Made by a program: the position numbers and the translations under genes. Positions 10,774 to 22,901 of a DNA stretch of 64,000 nt are shown piece by piece; the first letter of the stretch is position 1; each line of letters opens with the position of its first letter. The stretch is from Straminergon stramineum (lineage: Eukaryota > Streptophyta > Bryopsida > Hypnales > Calliergonaceae), in NCBI GenBank assembly GCA_963920665.1, contig OY987269.1, positions 3,040,501-3,104,500 on the forward strand, given 5' to 3'. The notes under the pieces are model-generated. The model was given only the letters and a program-made list of their open reading frames with translations, made no database searches and was not told the DNA's origin.

Positions 10774-11253
10774 GTGCGGCACACACTGACGTTCTCGGAT
10801 CTGGAGCATCTGCGAGACGACAGCGATGGCGAGCACTCCTGGTTCGTGCCCTTCCCTGCCTCACGCGTCCTTCGTCACCCCCATCAAGCCCAAACACTCG
10901 TCTCCCTGGAGACGAAGCACATCGCGTCGCGCATCACTGAGTGGGGCGGGGTCCAATTCTCCCACGATGACTATTCTCTGGAGGTGCAGGAGATCTGTGC
11001 GACGGGGTTGCGGCTGCGGTATAAGAAGAGTGGGAGCATGAGTCCGCATGAGCTTCGTGTGAATGTGATTGTTCACGATGGGGGTCTGGCGGAGCAGGAA
11101 GCTGGTGAACTTCGCGCGAGGGTGCATGAGGTGGAGCAGCGCAGCCGCGAGACGGAGAGGCGGATGCAGGAGCGGATGGAGGAGCTCACAACGGAGCTGC
11201 GGCAGTTGAAGGCGCTGGTCCCAAAAAATAGCATTTTGACACCGCTGCAGTGA
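10774..11253 (+). CDS. Uncharacterised coiled-coil protein, probably the 3' exon of a spliced gene
   Basis: The open frame ends with TGA at 11251-11253 and encodes about 160 residues. The first two thirds (for example HSWFVPFPASRVL, ITEWGGVQFSHDDYSLEVQE) suggest a small globular domain I do not recognise. The last third is a clear coiled coil (ELRARVHEVEQRSRETERRM, then ERMEELTTELRQLKALV). There is no in-frame ATG before 11038, although the frame is open upstream. A pyrimidine-rich tract ending CACTTTCACAG at 10763-10773 looks like a splice acceptor, so the start is probably in an earlier exon that I could not identify. A competing ATG at 10826 opens a different frame of low complexity. Composition is GC-rich like the GH16 gene just upstream. 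Confidence 0.5.
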   Translation: MRHTLTFSDLEHLRDDSDGEHSWFVPFPASRVLRHPHQAQTLVSLETKHIASRITEWGGVQFSHDDYSLEVQEICATGLRLRYKKSGSMSPHELRVNVIVHDGGLAEQEAGELRARVHEVEQRSRETERRMQERMEELTTELRQLKALVPKNSILTPLQ

Positions 11254-11770
11254 CATTGCTCACGGGAACTGCACCCTAAGGGAGGCAGACCCAACACCGA
11301 CCCAGTTGAGAACCGTAGTCTTGATCCAATCAGTTTACTCTCTTTCATTCCAATGTAAGGTAGGATGCTCATAAACCGCACATGTAAGGGCTGGTCTGCT
11401 TTTTTCTTATATTTCCTTTAATGGGAATATTTTCAACTTATTTTTTAGACAAAGAGAAATAGATGTAAAATGTAACATAGGTGGTTTCATATTTTTCGAA
11501 GCATTATTGAATTAGTTATGAATTTTCAAACAAGTAGTGTCATAGGCCCCTATTTATAACCCTAGGTCTTCCATATAATATTCACTCAAAGTTGTAAAAA
11601 AAATGGGGAAAGCAAAGACAATGATTGGCCCTTGAAATAAATTATATATTTTTTCTTGATCCATTCAAGTGACTATACAGGTTAATTTAAAGACCATCTC
11701 ATGTCCATTTTAGAGCTAAAATAGGGGCGATTCTAAATGTCAAAGTGGAATTCGAGCCTCCTACCTTAGT

Positions 11771-12090
11771 AAAAATTGCTCTCACTTTTAGAATTGGGGT
11801 TCAAAGAGTTGGAATTGGGTTGATTAAATCACCATTTTTAGAATGCAATGAATAATATTATGCCAATTCTATGCATGGCAAAAGGTTCATTTGTGGTATT
11901 TCACAATTTGAAGGGACACTTTGGGATTATCATTGGAATTGTGTAGGGAAGTAAGTAAGAGAGTCACATCAACATTCAAAAAGACAAGGACAGTTTCCCC
12001 CTAGGGTCCACAATGGGAAGCTATATGATTTTGTTTTGACTTCCTATGATGAATGTTTCATTTTTTGAAAATGGATTGACCAAAATACAT
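11771..12090 (+). repeat. Dispersed repeat R1, copy 2
   Basis: Shares 'aaaattgctctc', 'attggggttcaaag', 'gaagggacact' and related landmarks with the copy at 13782, in the same order and spacing. The copy at 5861 is more diverged. Confidence 0.6.
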
Positions 12091-13781
12091 AAAAAAAATA
12101 TTCCTTGTTTTGTTGTTCTTTTGCTAATTTTTTTTGTGTGAAATCAATAAGTGTATCTATGCATAGTGACCTAGGGATTCACAAAAGGCTTCCTAACTTT
12201 ACTCCACTAAATATTGACCAAATAAGCATTTGTATATGGTTCCCATTAATAACCCCTAAAAGTCCAAGGGAGAAGGCATATAAGAATAGAATCTAGACAT
12301 CAAATCTTCATTTTTGCAAGTTTTCATATTCTTCCCTTCCTTATATAAACTTATTGTAAACCTTGCATAATAGTCATGAAGTACCAAGTGACCACATTAG
12401 TTACATTGTTGAAAAATAGACAAAAACTATTTCTTCAACATATTTGGATGTACTTCATTTGTTTCCCATAGCTTCAACAATAAGCTCTTGAAAACATTCA
12501 TAATCCAAATAGTGAATGCTAACTCTCTTAGGGGTTGAACTATCTAAATTCTTCACACTTTGTTAAGAAAAAGTTTATTTCCATATCTAAGGTTGCTTTT
12601 AGATATCATGTGATTGTATTTACTCAAATAGATCCCCAACATCAAAGCAAAATAGTCCTAGAGACTATCTTATGAATATCCACAAAAATTGAACAAATCT
12701 TCATCCTACTTTGTTTCTCTCTAGTATCCCATCATCACAAAGATGCCATCTACCCAAAATTGATCTCTGATCTCATTCAATGTTTCATGACTCTTACAAA
12801 AAATGCTTTGGGGAGGTCAAATGTAAACTTTCTTTTGTATAATGCTATTTACTTATTGATAAACATATGTTTTCTATAGATTTCAAATTTTGTCTTATTC
12901 GGATTACACTTTCACAATACAATCAATGAAATAAGTCGTTTTATAACCATAAATCCATGGTCTTTTAAAGGTTAATGTCTTGCACTTGTTAAACATCCAA
13001 GATTTCTTTGCCGGAGGATCTAACATAATGTGTTCTTTGAGAATCTCCAAAGACAAATCTCATTGTGTTGCAATTTTGTCAATGTTGATGATATGAGGCT
13101 AGATACCACATGTTGAGAGTGCTATTTTTTGAGCTTCTTGATTGTAGAAAATTATCTTGATGAAACTTGGAAGATGGAATTGTTAGATACAATGAATTAG
13201 AAGTGACAATGCTAAGTATCATAATAATTTTTCAAACTACTATAGCATGCAATCATTAGTTGGAAAAAGTTCTTAGTGCAAGGTTTTGCCTTAGGTGGAG
13301 GACTTCATGTGATGTCAATGCCATGTCCAAAGCCAATAGAATTGCATACATTGACCCTCTATTTTGGTTTGGGCAAATATGTGACATCATGAGAAGCCCT
13401 TGAATTCACTAGAGGTGTAATTCTATAAAGTGTTGAGATGTGGGTTGGTTCTATAATATTTATAATTATTTAATGATAATTAAAGATTGGAGATGTACGT
13501 TGTTCAATAATAATAATTAAAGATTTAGGAATCTATGTATGTTTTTACTAGTTTAAAATCTATAAAGATATAAGGCTTGAGGTTGGTAGATGTTGCTTAT
13601 TTTCTATGTTGGATTCAAGTTGGACTTTGTCTTATAATCATTGTAGTCTTGAGCCTTACTTTGGATACTTATAAACTATAGATTACCTCTTGAGGCTCAC
13701 ATAGGCCTTTGACACCAAGCCTTGACACCATAGCTTGGTGTTTCAACTCCAAAAATACTCATTGGATAAGCTCTAAAGGAG

Positions 13782-14050
13782 GAAAATTGCTCTCGTGTGA
13801 AATTGGGGTTCAAAGGGTTAGAATTGGAGCTCAAAAAGTAGGAATTGAATTGAAAAGTCTCCATTTTATGAATCCAATAAACACAACTATGTGACTTCTA
13901 CACATATTAGGGTTCATTCATTATTATTCAATGTGAAGGGACACTTGGATTGGTAGTAGAAATGTGTAAGGAATTAAGAGTGATACAGTAGTATCCAAGA
14001 ATAATCCCCTTTAGGATCTAGAATAGAAATGTATAGTAGCTCTCATAAGT
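13782..14050 (+). repeat. Dispersed repeat R1, copy 3
   Basis: Starts 'gaaaattgctctcg' and continues with 'aattggggttcaaagggtta' and 'gtgaagggacacttgg'. Parallel to 11771-12090 and 5861-6140. Confidence 0.6.
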
Positions 14051-15600
14051 TTTTTGGTGGACTTGCTGTAAAAATTGCCATAATTATCTTGGACTTTGTT
14101 GCTCTCTATGCTAGGAGTGATGCGGAACTGAAGGTTTTAGGGGTCTATTTTGGAGTTGGAAGACTTTGGCAATGGAAATTTTGATACAAATACTTGAGCC
14201 CAAAGAGCATAAAATTTCAACTAGAAATCAATTTTTCATTGATATTCTATGGCTATTCATTTGTAGTTCTACTTATATATATAAGAAACATTGACTAACA
14301 AATTGAAAAAATGAATTTGTAGCCACAGAGTGCTGATTTTCTAATTCTAGAATGATATGATAAAAAAATGTGAACCACAATGTTGAATACTAAAATAAAA
14401 CTAGAGAGATATTTAGATTTTTTGAGCATCAATTGCATTTTATATGAATTGTTTTACTTTTTATTTAAATCCCTAAGTCTGAAGGCCTTTTTTTTTTATC
14501 ATTAACCATTCACTAAAACTACCATTTCTGTTGCAAATAGCAAAAAACTTTACAAATTGATTTTTTGCATATTTCACCATATCTTACGCCGAACTAGTAT
14601 AAAAATGTGTGGAAGAAATTTTAGAAACTTTCACCATGTAGATTGCAAGACATTTGCGTTTATAGTGAAGAAAATGTTTTTTGTGCAAGTTTGATGACTA
14701 CATCATTTGACTTTGAATATATAAAAATTCCATAGGAAATTCCTAAAATTGGCTAACTAGTCCTAATCTAAAGGTTGTCATTTAGAATTTTATAGCAACT
14801 ATAACCATGGAATTTTGATTTTCTAATATGGTAAAAATATTTGTATCATGATGTTCTACCCAAGGAGAATTTTTTAGATTCTTGGAGCATCAATTACATT
14901 TGATATGAGTTGTTTTACTTTTTATTTAGAAATTCATAGTAATTTCAAATTTTTTACACAAAAATGAAAAATTCTTATGACTAATATTGTAGAAGACAAT
15001 GATCACATCCTAGAAAGAAAAAACAAAATATCACATGTACTTGCCAAGCAAATTGTGAAAAAGTGGTAATAAGCTCATCATTTGAGTGTTATGAGTCTAT
15101 AGACTTCAATTGATGTGGATGAACTTTGGAGGTGTATATTGACCAATAGATAGTGTTGAATCTTCTATCCGCCAATATAGAAATCTCAAAGATCTAAATC
15201 CCATTAGTTGACTTAATAACCTTTCAACTCTCATATTTTATTTGATATTATTCCATTTTTTAGCTCTCCTTTTGCAATTACTTAGGTGAGCCCTAAAGGT
15301 TCTTATTGGCTCCCTCAAATTGAAAAAATATCAAAGATTTTAATTTTAGTATTGTAACTCCAAATTCCATTATTTTTGTCTTGGTTTTGTTTCAACTTAA
15401 TCATGGCGCACCCAAAGTCACCCCATGGTTGCAAAGTGAATCCTATATATGCCAATACAAATATCCCAAAGGTCACCTCCAAATTAGCTAAACAGATTCC
15501 AACCTAAAGGTAATCATTGGAATTGATAAAATTGATTTTTTCAACAAACTTTGGACATGTTGAGCTACAAGTAACATGGTTATGTAAAATAGTTAAAAAA

Positions 15601-16340
15601 ATTTTAATTAAAAAAAAGAAGTAAAGAACGACCTGTAAAAGAGTACGACCCCTAAATTTTTTTTTTTAAATCCAAAAATGAGTTTACTAAAATTTGTAGT
15701 TCTTTTCCTATTATGCACAGGGGTCACAAAGGGTTCACAATGGGCTTCCTCCGTTATGATGCCCAACCCACAAGCAAAACGTGTAAGTGGACCATTGGCT
15801 CCTGGCCATTCTTTTTGTGATTGCCACTTGAGAGTAAACTTCAAGATTCCAGAAGGAACGGTCAGTTGAGTAAATTTCAAAAGAACTCCCAGGATTACCA
15901 ATAGGGTCTTGGAATGCATTTGAAGAATGTTACGCACGTCAATGACTGAGCAAGCGTGTACAGAACGTCTCAGACTACTCATCAAAGGTTTGAATAGTTT
16001 CTGGGATGAGGATTTCACTGCTGATTCAGTGCAACATTCAAAATCATTTTGTCTTTTTGAAAAGGATCAAATTTCAACATAACCGAGAGTTCTTGACTTT
16101 GCCCCTCAAGAAGCAGTTGGAGCTTAAAAATCTGAACCTTTCGTAGTTCGACGACAATATCTGCACGAGTTCTCGGATTTCGACGCTCTCCCAATGGCAG
16201 GCCATGACATTGGATCTCGATGCAGCCCATCCTGAAGACAGCTGAACTGAATTGAGGTCAAATTTCGGAGACAACAAGGAACATTTACATGTGTAATATA
16301 ACCATGATTTGAAGGGCAGAGGCAAAGTCAAATGTCAAAG
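15601..16340. other. Gene-like island, unassigned
   Basis: This stretch has more balanced composition than its surroundings and overlapping open frames on both strands. On the minus strand 15608-16018 (136 residues), 16015-16230 (71 residues) and 16074-16331 are open. The minus frame at 16230 begins MGCIEIQCHGLPLGERRNPR just after a CAG that could be a splice acceptor. I recognise no domain. It may be a fragment of a spliced gene or an old gene remnant. Confidence 0.25.
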
Positions 16341-16939
16341 TGACTACTTATTGTACTGTAGCTTACTTATGGTTTCACAATTATAATTCATTTCGGTTCA
16401 TCCCTTAAGTGGTTCACATGTGTATTTAATGTAATCACTCAAACAAAGATTTATCTAAAGTGGATTGTTTAAGTGGTCCTCTATGCATTTTGACTTCAAA
16501 TGTTTACCTTTGGTTAAACGCAAGTTCAAAAATCAAAACTGGAAGTAATAATTAGTGGCTACTAAAAAGAAAGGCAACCAATCTCCAAACCCTACACAAT
16601 TTGGAAATCTCCTTACAAAACAGACCAAACAAACACATACCTCGCAACTGGTGACAATCATCAAATCTAATTGCTGTAGCTTTACAGATGTACAGGATAT
16701 CGTCAATAAAATATGCACATGACACAATAATAATGCACAAAAGTCAAATAATTCAATGTAATTTCAAGGGTCTGAAAATCTGTAGTTTTGACCCAAACTG
16801 TAAGTTAGGGAACTGTACATGCCAAAGGCTCTTCTCCTCAAGAGATTTCCATCACTAACTACAAATCTATAGTCTACGTCTCAATCCCATACATGTGGAA
16901 CTCTCCTTCCCATCAAGATGCTACACAGATTATGCATGA

Positions 16940-17032
16940 CCGTGTCAAACATTAAGTGTAAAGCTTACTTAGTACTAGCCAGTTGTGAAAAGTGTACGGA
17001 TGGTCGCGTCAAACATGAAGCGTAAAGCTTAC
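16940..17032 (+). repeat. Direct repeat of about 29 bp
   Basis: A 29-bp block at 16940-16968 (core 'gtcaaacattaagtgtaaag') recurs at 17004-17032 ('gtcaaacatgaagcgtaaag') with few changes. It lies downstream of the minus-strand gene at 17348-18037, probably in its 3' flank. Confidence 0.7.
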
Positions 17033-17347
17033 CAGCCATACCAGAAATGAGTATGCCTTGCACCCTTGAGGAGTGGATGTTAGCAAAGACCACCTGTAGA
17101 AACAATAACATAGCTCTTGTTTAGCCACACAATCATCCCTACTAAAGAGTCCCCCACATGCGAATTCTACTTTAGACATAAAACACCTAAAACACCAAAA
17201 CTCAAAGCTCAAACTTACATGGTGTTGGACACCAGGAAAAGTCAGACGTCCGCTCTGTACACACCACGAGCTCCTCCACACCGGCCGCTTTCGGAAAACA
17301 GACAAGCACATTGCAAGTGAACACAATCAAAACATGCCATGCTTTCC

Positions 17348-18037
17348 TCAAACGCCAAGACAAGATTGCGAATCATCGCAAACATTGACGTTGCATGTTA
17401 ATTGACCTCCTTGCACTCTTTGGCGAAGCTCGTTAAGCTCTTGCTGCATCAGGAAAAGTCGATCTTTCAGGACAAGGTTCTCATCTTCCAAGCACTTGAT
17501 GCGACACTCTTGCCTTGCCGCCTGAAGCTCCGCCATCACGTCCGATTCCCGCGGACGCGTCATCTCGAACCGGTCGAGTCGCTGCTCCAGCTGTTTCATG
17601 GAATCTGCAGGAAGTTCTGAAGGGAGTTCCTCATCTTCAACGGTGCTACCGCCATCGTCTTCGTCACTTCGGAGACGGATGAGGCCTGTCATGGAGCCAT
17701 ACCCGTAATCCTCCTCGTAAGTGTCCAACTTGTAACTAGAATCTTTAGGAGTGGACATAAGAGAAAAAGGCGCGAGGGCGACAATCTGAGACTCTAACCC
17801 TCCTGCCTTTCGCACGCGCATAAGGAAAGAGCTGTCGTTATAAGGCGCTCGAGGAACGGATCTCATCGTGTACCGCCTCTTCTTTAGGGATTTCATACCC
17901 TGGGGTTTCATTACCTTGTGCATGTTCTTATTCTTGTACCTTTGTCTTGCAACGCAACAGTTGCGCGTACCCGGAGGTGTTTTAGAGAATCCGACTTGAT
18001 GCGCCCCTGAGACATCCATCTTCATAGCCAGAGCCAT
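17348..18037 (-). CDS. HEXIM-like plant coiled-coil protein (PYN..FLM motif)
   Basis: 229 residues from the first ATG (18037). Layout: a basic patch at residues 30-63 (RQRYKNKNMHK, SLKKRRYTMRS), the motif APYNDSSFLM at 64-73, YGYGSMTGLIRLRS at 111-124, an acidic stretch at 125-145 (DEDDGG, VEDEELP), then a coiled coil at 147-209 ending LEDENLVLKDRLFLMQQELN and ELRQRVQ. Animal HEXIM proteins, which hold P-TEFb inactive on 7SK RNA, have the same order: basic RNA-binding region, PYNTTQFLM motif, acidic region, coiled coil. I also recall plant proteins with a near-identical GYGSMKGLIRLRS block, annotated as PRLI-interacting factor-like. The role in transcription elongation is inference. The gene is intronless as read, though a donor-like GAG|GTCAAT near the end could change the last residues. 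A TATATAA sequence near 18264-18270 may be its core promoter. Confidence 0.65.
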   Translation of the reverse strand: MALAMKMDVSGAHQVGFSKTPPGTRNCCVARQRYKNKNMHKVMKPQGMKSLKKRRYTMRSVPRAPYNDSSFLMRVRKAGGLESQIVALAPFSLMSTPKDSSYKLDTYEEDYGYGSMTGLIRLRSDEDDGGSTVEDEELPSELPADSMKQLEQRLDRFEMTRPRESDVMAELQAARQECRIKCLEDENLVLKDRLFLMQQELNELRQRVQGGQLTCNVNVCDDSQSCLGV

Positions 18038-18379
18038 AACACGAAAAGAAGCGGCGGTGATTGCAATTGCAAACAAAGCTTACGGGAACACAAGGTACAC
18101 AAGTTCAATTTTGACACGGAGTAGCAATTATGTTCGTTATGCTTGACAAACGAAGCTCCAAAAACACGAAGAAATAAAAATAAACCCTAATACGCACACA
18201 GATGACTGTGAAAGGCAACAACAAGCGTTCAATTGAATGGGATTCAGAGGCGCTATAGGAGACTATATAATCACTCCGTTGGAGAGGCTGGCCGAAGCTT
18301 GACCGTCACTTCAGCAGAGTCGTAGTCTTCTAGAGTCTTCCGACGCAAGAAACTCCGCCGGCAACTACAGAAAATTTCC

Positions 18380-21300
18380 TATTTTGTTAAAAATTAAAAA
18401 TTAAAAAAATATTTCAGGTCTATTTTTGTCAGAAATCCTACACTAAACGAAGAGAAACTAGTGTGCCCTGTGCCGTTGCCACAGCCAAAATAAAAGGAAA
18501 AGTAATTTTCTCATTTTTTCATTTATAAAAACTTCAAAATTCAATACTCAATATCTTTTATGCACATAGGAGTACAAGGGCTTCGTTGTAGTGTGAGAGG
18601 TGGTGTTCTTTATACAAATAGAAAGATTTATGCATGAAGGAGTGCAAGGGTTTTGTTTCGTGGCGTTTGGACATGGGATGCAAAATTTATGGTTTTTTCA
18701 AAACTAAAGATAATTTCATTCCATTTTCTAATTCATAGTAAAACTTTGAAATTCAATAACCTTCACATTGTAGGTCCAAACTTCACGAAACAAAGCATGT
18801 GTACCCCTCTTCATAGAGAGCTTTTTGACGGTACTATGAATGTGATTGGGGGATGCATGGTCTAAGAGATCTCAATGTCACAAACAAACAAAATATCTTA
18901 ACTTAACCCCTTAAAAAAATGCCCAAGCCTTTCCAAGTGTATTTTGACTATGAAAAAAGTCCATGGGCTTATAGTTATCTTCAATGAATCACTTTTTTTT
19001 TCCAAAATCTAACCATATAGATGTTCAAATACCTCTCTTATTAGTATCTATACTCATTTTGAGTGCAAAATTGCATAAGAGTTGTGAGATTTTAATAAGA
19101 TAAATGTATGTTTTCTATTTTAGTATATTGCCCCTTCCCACAATGTTTGAGAAATTTGCATATAATTTTTTGGGGGGGTTTAGAGGTGACATGACTTACT
19201 AAAAATTGTGTTAGCACACTAAAAATGAATTTCCAAAAACCTCAAGTTCAAATGAACAGCTATCAAACTCATTACACAATCCAACTTGCAATAGTTGAAA
19301 TGCCATTTTTTTTATTAAGTAGAAATTGCAAATAGTTTCAAATCAACACTTGCTTGTTTAAATTTTCAATGGGGAAAATCATGAAAATACTTTATTCTTT
19401 ACATTGGGACCATTTTCAAAGCAAATGCATGAGTACAATTTTTTAGATCTCAAATCAAGTGAAATTGGCAAACTTCACTCAAAGCCGGGAAATGAAGTAA
19501 AATTAGCAAGCTTTAGTCTTTATTTATGATACATAAATGCCTTTGAAGAACTCTAAAAAATCAAATATTTACCATAGCTAAACTTCAAAATGGACTATAA
19601 AATTTTTTGAATGGTCAAAGGAATTTAACTACCTATACTAAAATGAGCCTGAAATTTCAGATCAACCATATATGGTCAAATGGGCACTTAGAGGTTAAAA
19701 GGAAACTCCAACCACTCTTGGTAGTTGGCAACTTGGCATACATGAAAAGTCTATTAGTTTAAAGTCCTATGTTAGGCTCCAAAAAGCAAATTTGCATAAC
19801 ACCTAAACTATATATTTTTATAAGAAGGGGGACTCTATACCGACTTGATTTCAATTTGAGAAGACAAGGGTTATAGATTGAAAGTTGGATAATTTGTTAG
19901 AGTTGAAAAAGTGGGGTATGGTAAGTGTAAGGTCTAGATGGAAGTGGTGTTTCAAGATAATTTGTGAATATTAGAGAGCGTTTGATTGTTTTCTAACTTT
20001 TATTGGTATAGTAGTATGTAAGTGGTGTATTTAATGACAATGTTATTAATTTTAAGAAATTTTATTTTTTATATCCAAAATGGGGATTTTGAAATGTTGG
20101 TAAAGTCATTATATAAATGGGATATGAATCCAACACTACACAAAGAGTCGGTAATTCGGATAATGATCTTGTCTTGGAAGCATTAACACAACCATTTGAG
20201 GATGGTTATAATACTTTAATTTTGTATTGGAATATAACATTCTTAACTTGATGTATCTTAACCTCCTATGGAAACCTAAGTAAAGAAGTACCTCTTTTAG
20301 GATACCATTCGAGGGGTTCATTTCTGTTTGATTCCCTCTATATACAAAAGTGGGACCAAAACCTCCATTTAAGAAGAAGCAAACTTGATGAACTTAGATT
20401 GAATGCAACAAACTGTCTAGACATTCTACAAAAATTCAAGCTGAGTAGGCTATGCCTCATTGTCTCTCCTAAAAGCATCAAAGGAGTGTAAGAATTCAAA
20501 TGCTTTTTAGAATAAGTATGTAAAGAGGCTCCACATTGCTTTTTGAGAATAAGTATTGAATGGATTTTTTAAAATGATTTTATAATTAATGGCTTGTACA
20601 ATTAATTGCTTGTGCTTGAGAACCCTGCCTTTGGAGGTAAAAAAATGAAAGGGGCCACTACAAAAGTGTCCAATCTAGAATTTATTATATTTTCTACTCC
20701 CTCCATTTAGAAATAATGTATCTATTTTCAATGCAATCAACACTAAGAATGGATACACTATTTCCAAACAGAGGGAGTAGTAAATTAGGGCAACTCTTAA
20801 TGTAAGTTCCTTTTTAATGATTGGCTATTGGATCCTTTTGGCCCAATGGTTATTTGAAATCTTAGTTACACTTCCCTCCCTATGTAAACTTTCAAAATAC
20901 ATATTGGTAATCATATGCATTTTGTATATTGTTGGAGTATTAATAATGTCTGTTGTGGTATTTCATACTTTCAATAGCTAAGAATGCAATGACTCTTATT
21001 TCATTTGATATGGTGTCCAAAACCTCTATCATTTGATCAGTTTCTATGAAGTCCTAAATTTGATATGATTACATATAATTTAAAACTACTTACTCAGAAT
21101 GACTACTTTGGGTTCCTATAGGATCTAAGGATGGGCTGAGGATAAAAAGAATGTGAAATATAGTGCATGCACACACACATAGATATATAAATGCATTTTT
21201 GAAAGCATTCATTTTCAACAACAATATTGCTATTATTTACAAGAATGTACAATTAGGTTGGGCTTCATGTACAAATTTTTAGTCTAAACAAAGAAAAAAG

Positions 21301-22500
21301 GCAATACCTAGTGCATTATAAGTTAGAGGTTTAAGTACAATACCCAAGACAATACCTATAAATGAGCTTGACCTCTATGTATTCGTAAAATTTAGGCTGA
21401 AGCAATATTTCTTGAATTTATAAATCATCGCTGCAAAATTTCACATACATTTTACAAGTTGTAGTCATTGTGAAAATTGTCATGTTTTACGGATTGCACT
21501 CATGATTAGACGATACAAGATCATCCATTGAAATCAAATTTGTCTAAAAGTGGTATAGGAATGTACATGAAGTTTGTTAATTTGGCCATTTCTTTTTTAA
21601 AATTGAATTTCCACTTAAATTTTTAGAGGTCTACATTACCCAAAATCAAACACAAGATGACATTTGACAATTTTTGACAAGATTGCTTACTTCATGCTAT
21701 CTCTAACCGTGTCATAAGGGATCTATGTTTCAATTAGTATACATATTTGTGAGATCTCTCCCTTCATGGTGAAATCCTTTTTTACAAATTTTAGCCAAAT
21801 GGCTAAGAGATAATTATTATAGATCATCTAATTAAAGTAGCATTTGGGGGCAATTAGTCAATTTCTACTCAATATATTGTATCAAATTTATAAAAATTAG
21901 ACAAAAATGTAATGAATATAGCAAGTGGTTACAAATTTATCAAAGAATCTAGTACACTGGGACTTCTAAAAATGGCTCTTGAAGATAAAAGGGTGGATTA
22001 TTTGCTAATTTAGAAGAACATGAAAAATTACGTTCACTACTACAATATTATCTTTGTTGCACAAGCTAGCTTGCAAATCCCAATTATAAACCCAACAATG
22101 TAAGATACCACATTCTTATAAATCTAGGATCACATTACATCTAAAACCTTGTTGATGCCTTGCCAATGCCTAACAGGAGACTCTTATTATTAAACTACTA
22201 GTACATACCTTTGCTAGAAAGGGGGACTCTAAGGGAACTCTGATATCTAATTGGTTCAAGAGAAAGAGGTGAAGGAGTGCGGTAGAGGGGTGTGGGAGAG
22301 TAGAATTTTGGGTAATGTAGGATTAGTGAATGTCAACGATTTTAGGAAGAGGTAGATTGCTTTCTATTTGCGTCTGCGTAGAAACTTAACAAGACTCACA
22401 CGCAATGAAAACAAGCGACGCGCAGGATCACACGGTGCTCCCTAAAGTTGCTAAGCAAGCTTAGTAGTAAACGAAGCATCCAAATAGTATACTATAGGCC
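18380..22500. other. AT-rich intergenic sequence with one MITE
   Basis: No coding region recognised; the short frames (18653-18865, 20136-20321) match nothing I know. A Stowaway-type MITE sits at 20697-20777. Confidence 0.6.
20697..20777. mobile_element. Stowaway-type MITE (Tc1/mariner)
   Basis: An 81-bp element that is nearly all terminal inverted repeat: the left end CTCCCTCCATTTAGAAATAA pairs over about 31 bp with the complement of the right end, which ends CAGAGGGAG. It is flanked by TA on both sides (20695-20696 and 20778-20779). The CTCCCTCC terminus with a TA target duplication is the Stowaway signature. Confidence 0.9.
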
Positions 22501-22901
22501 GCATCATCGCATTCGGAAATTCTAACAACTAGGAAGAGAAAATTCCACTACCCGTGATCACAATTTTTAGGTTTGGGAACACTGTAATCTAATCTCAGAC
22601 ATGCAATCCACTTGAAAGTTGCATGCCACCCACATACGGTTCGCCTTTCAGAACCCAAGCGCCATTGGTCATACTTTTTTTTTCTCAATAGTAGACATGG
22701 ATAGTTTTTTGAGAGCGGGAGTCGCATTTGCAACCACCGGTTTTCTGGGACACTGAATGCCAGAATTGTTTTCATATTCCCCAGTCGAGTGGAGACACAG
22801 CAATTGTTGCGAAGGAGATTTGTTTGAATTTGGACGGGGATTAAGGTTGTGGGTGATTGTCGTTCGTGAGGGTTGTTCAGGTCGTGCGAGAGGTTGGAAC
22901 C

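Larger units (their letters stand above)
11257..15600. other. AT-rich gene-poor stretch with two R1 repeat copies
   Basis: No recognisable coding region. It holds R1 copies 2 and 3 and long AT-rich sequence. 'ttttaggggtctattttgg' near 14136 echoes the TTTAGGGGTTAA motif seen elsewhere. Confidence 0.6.
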
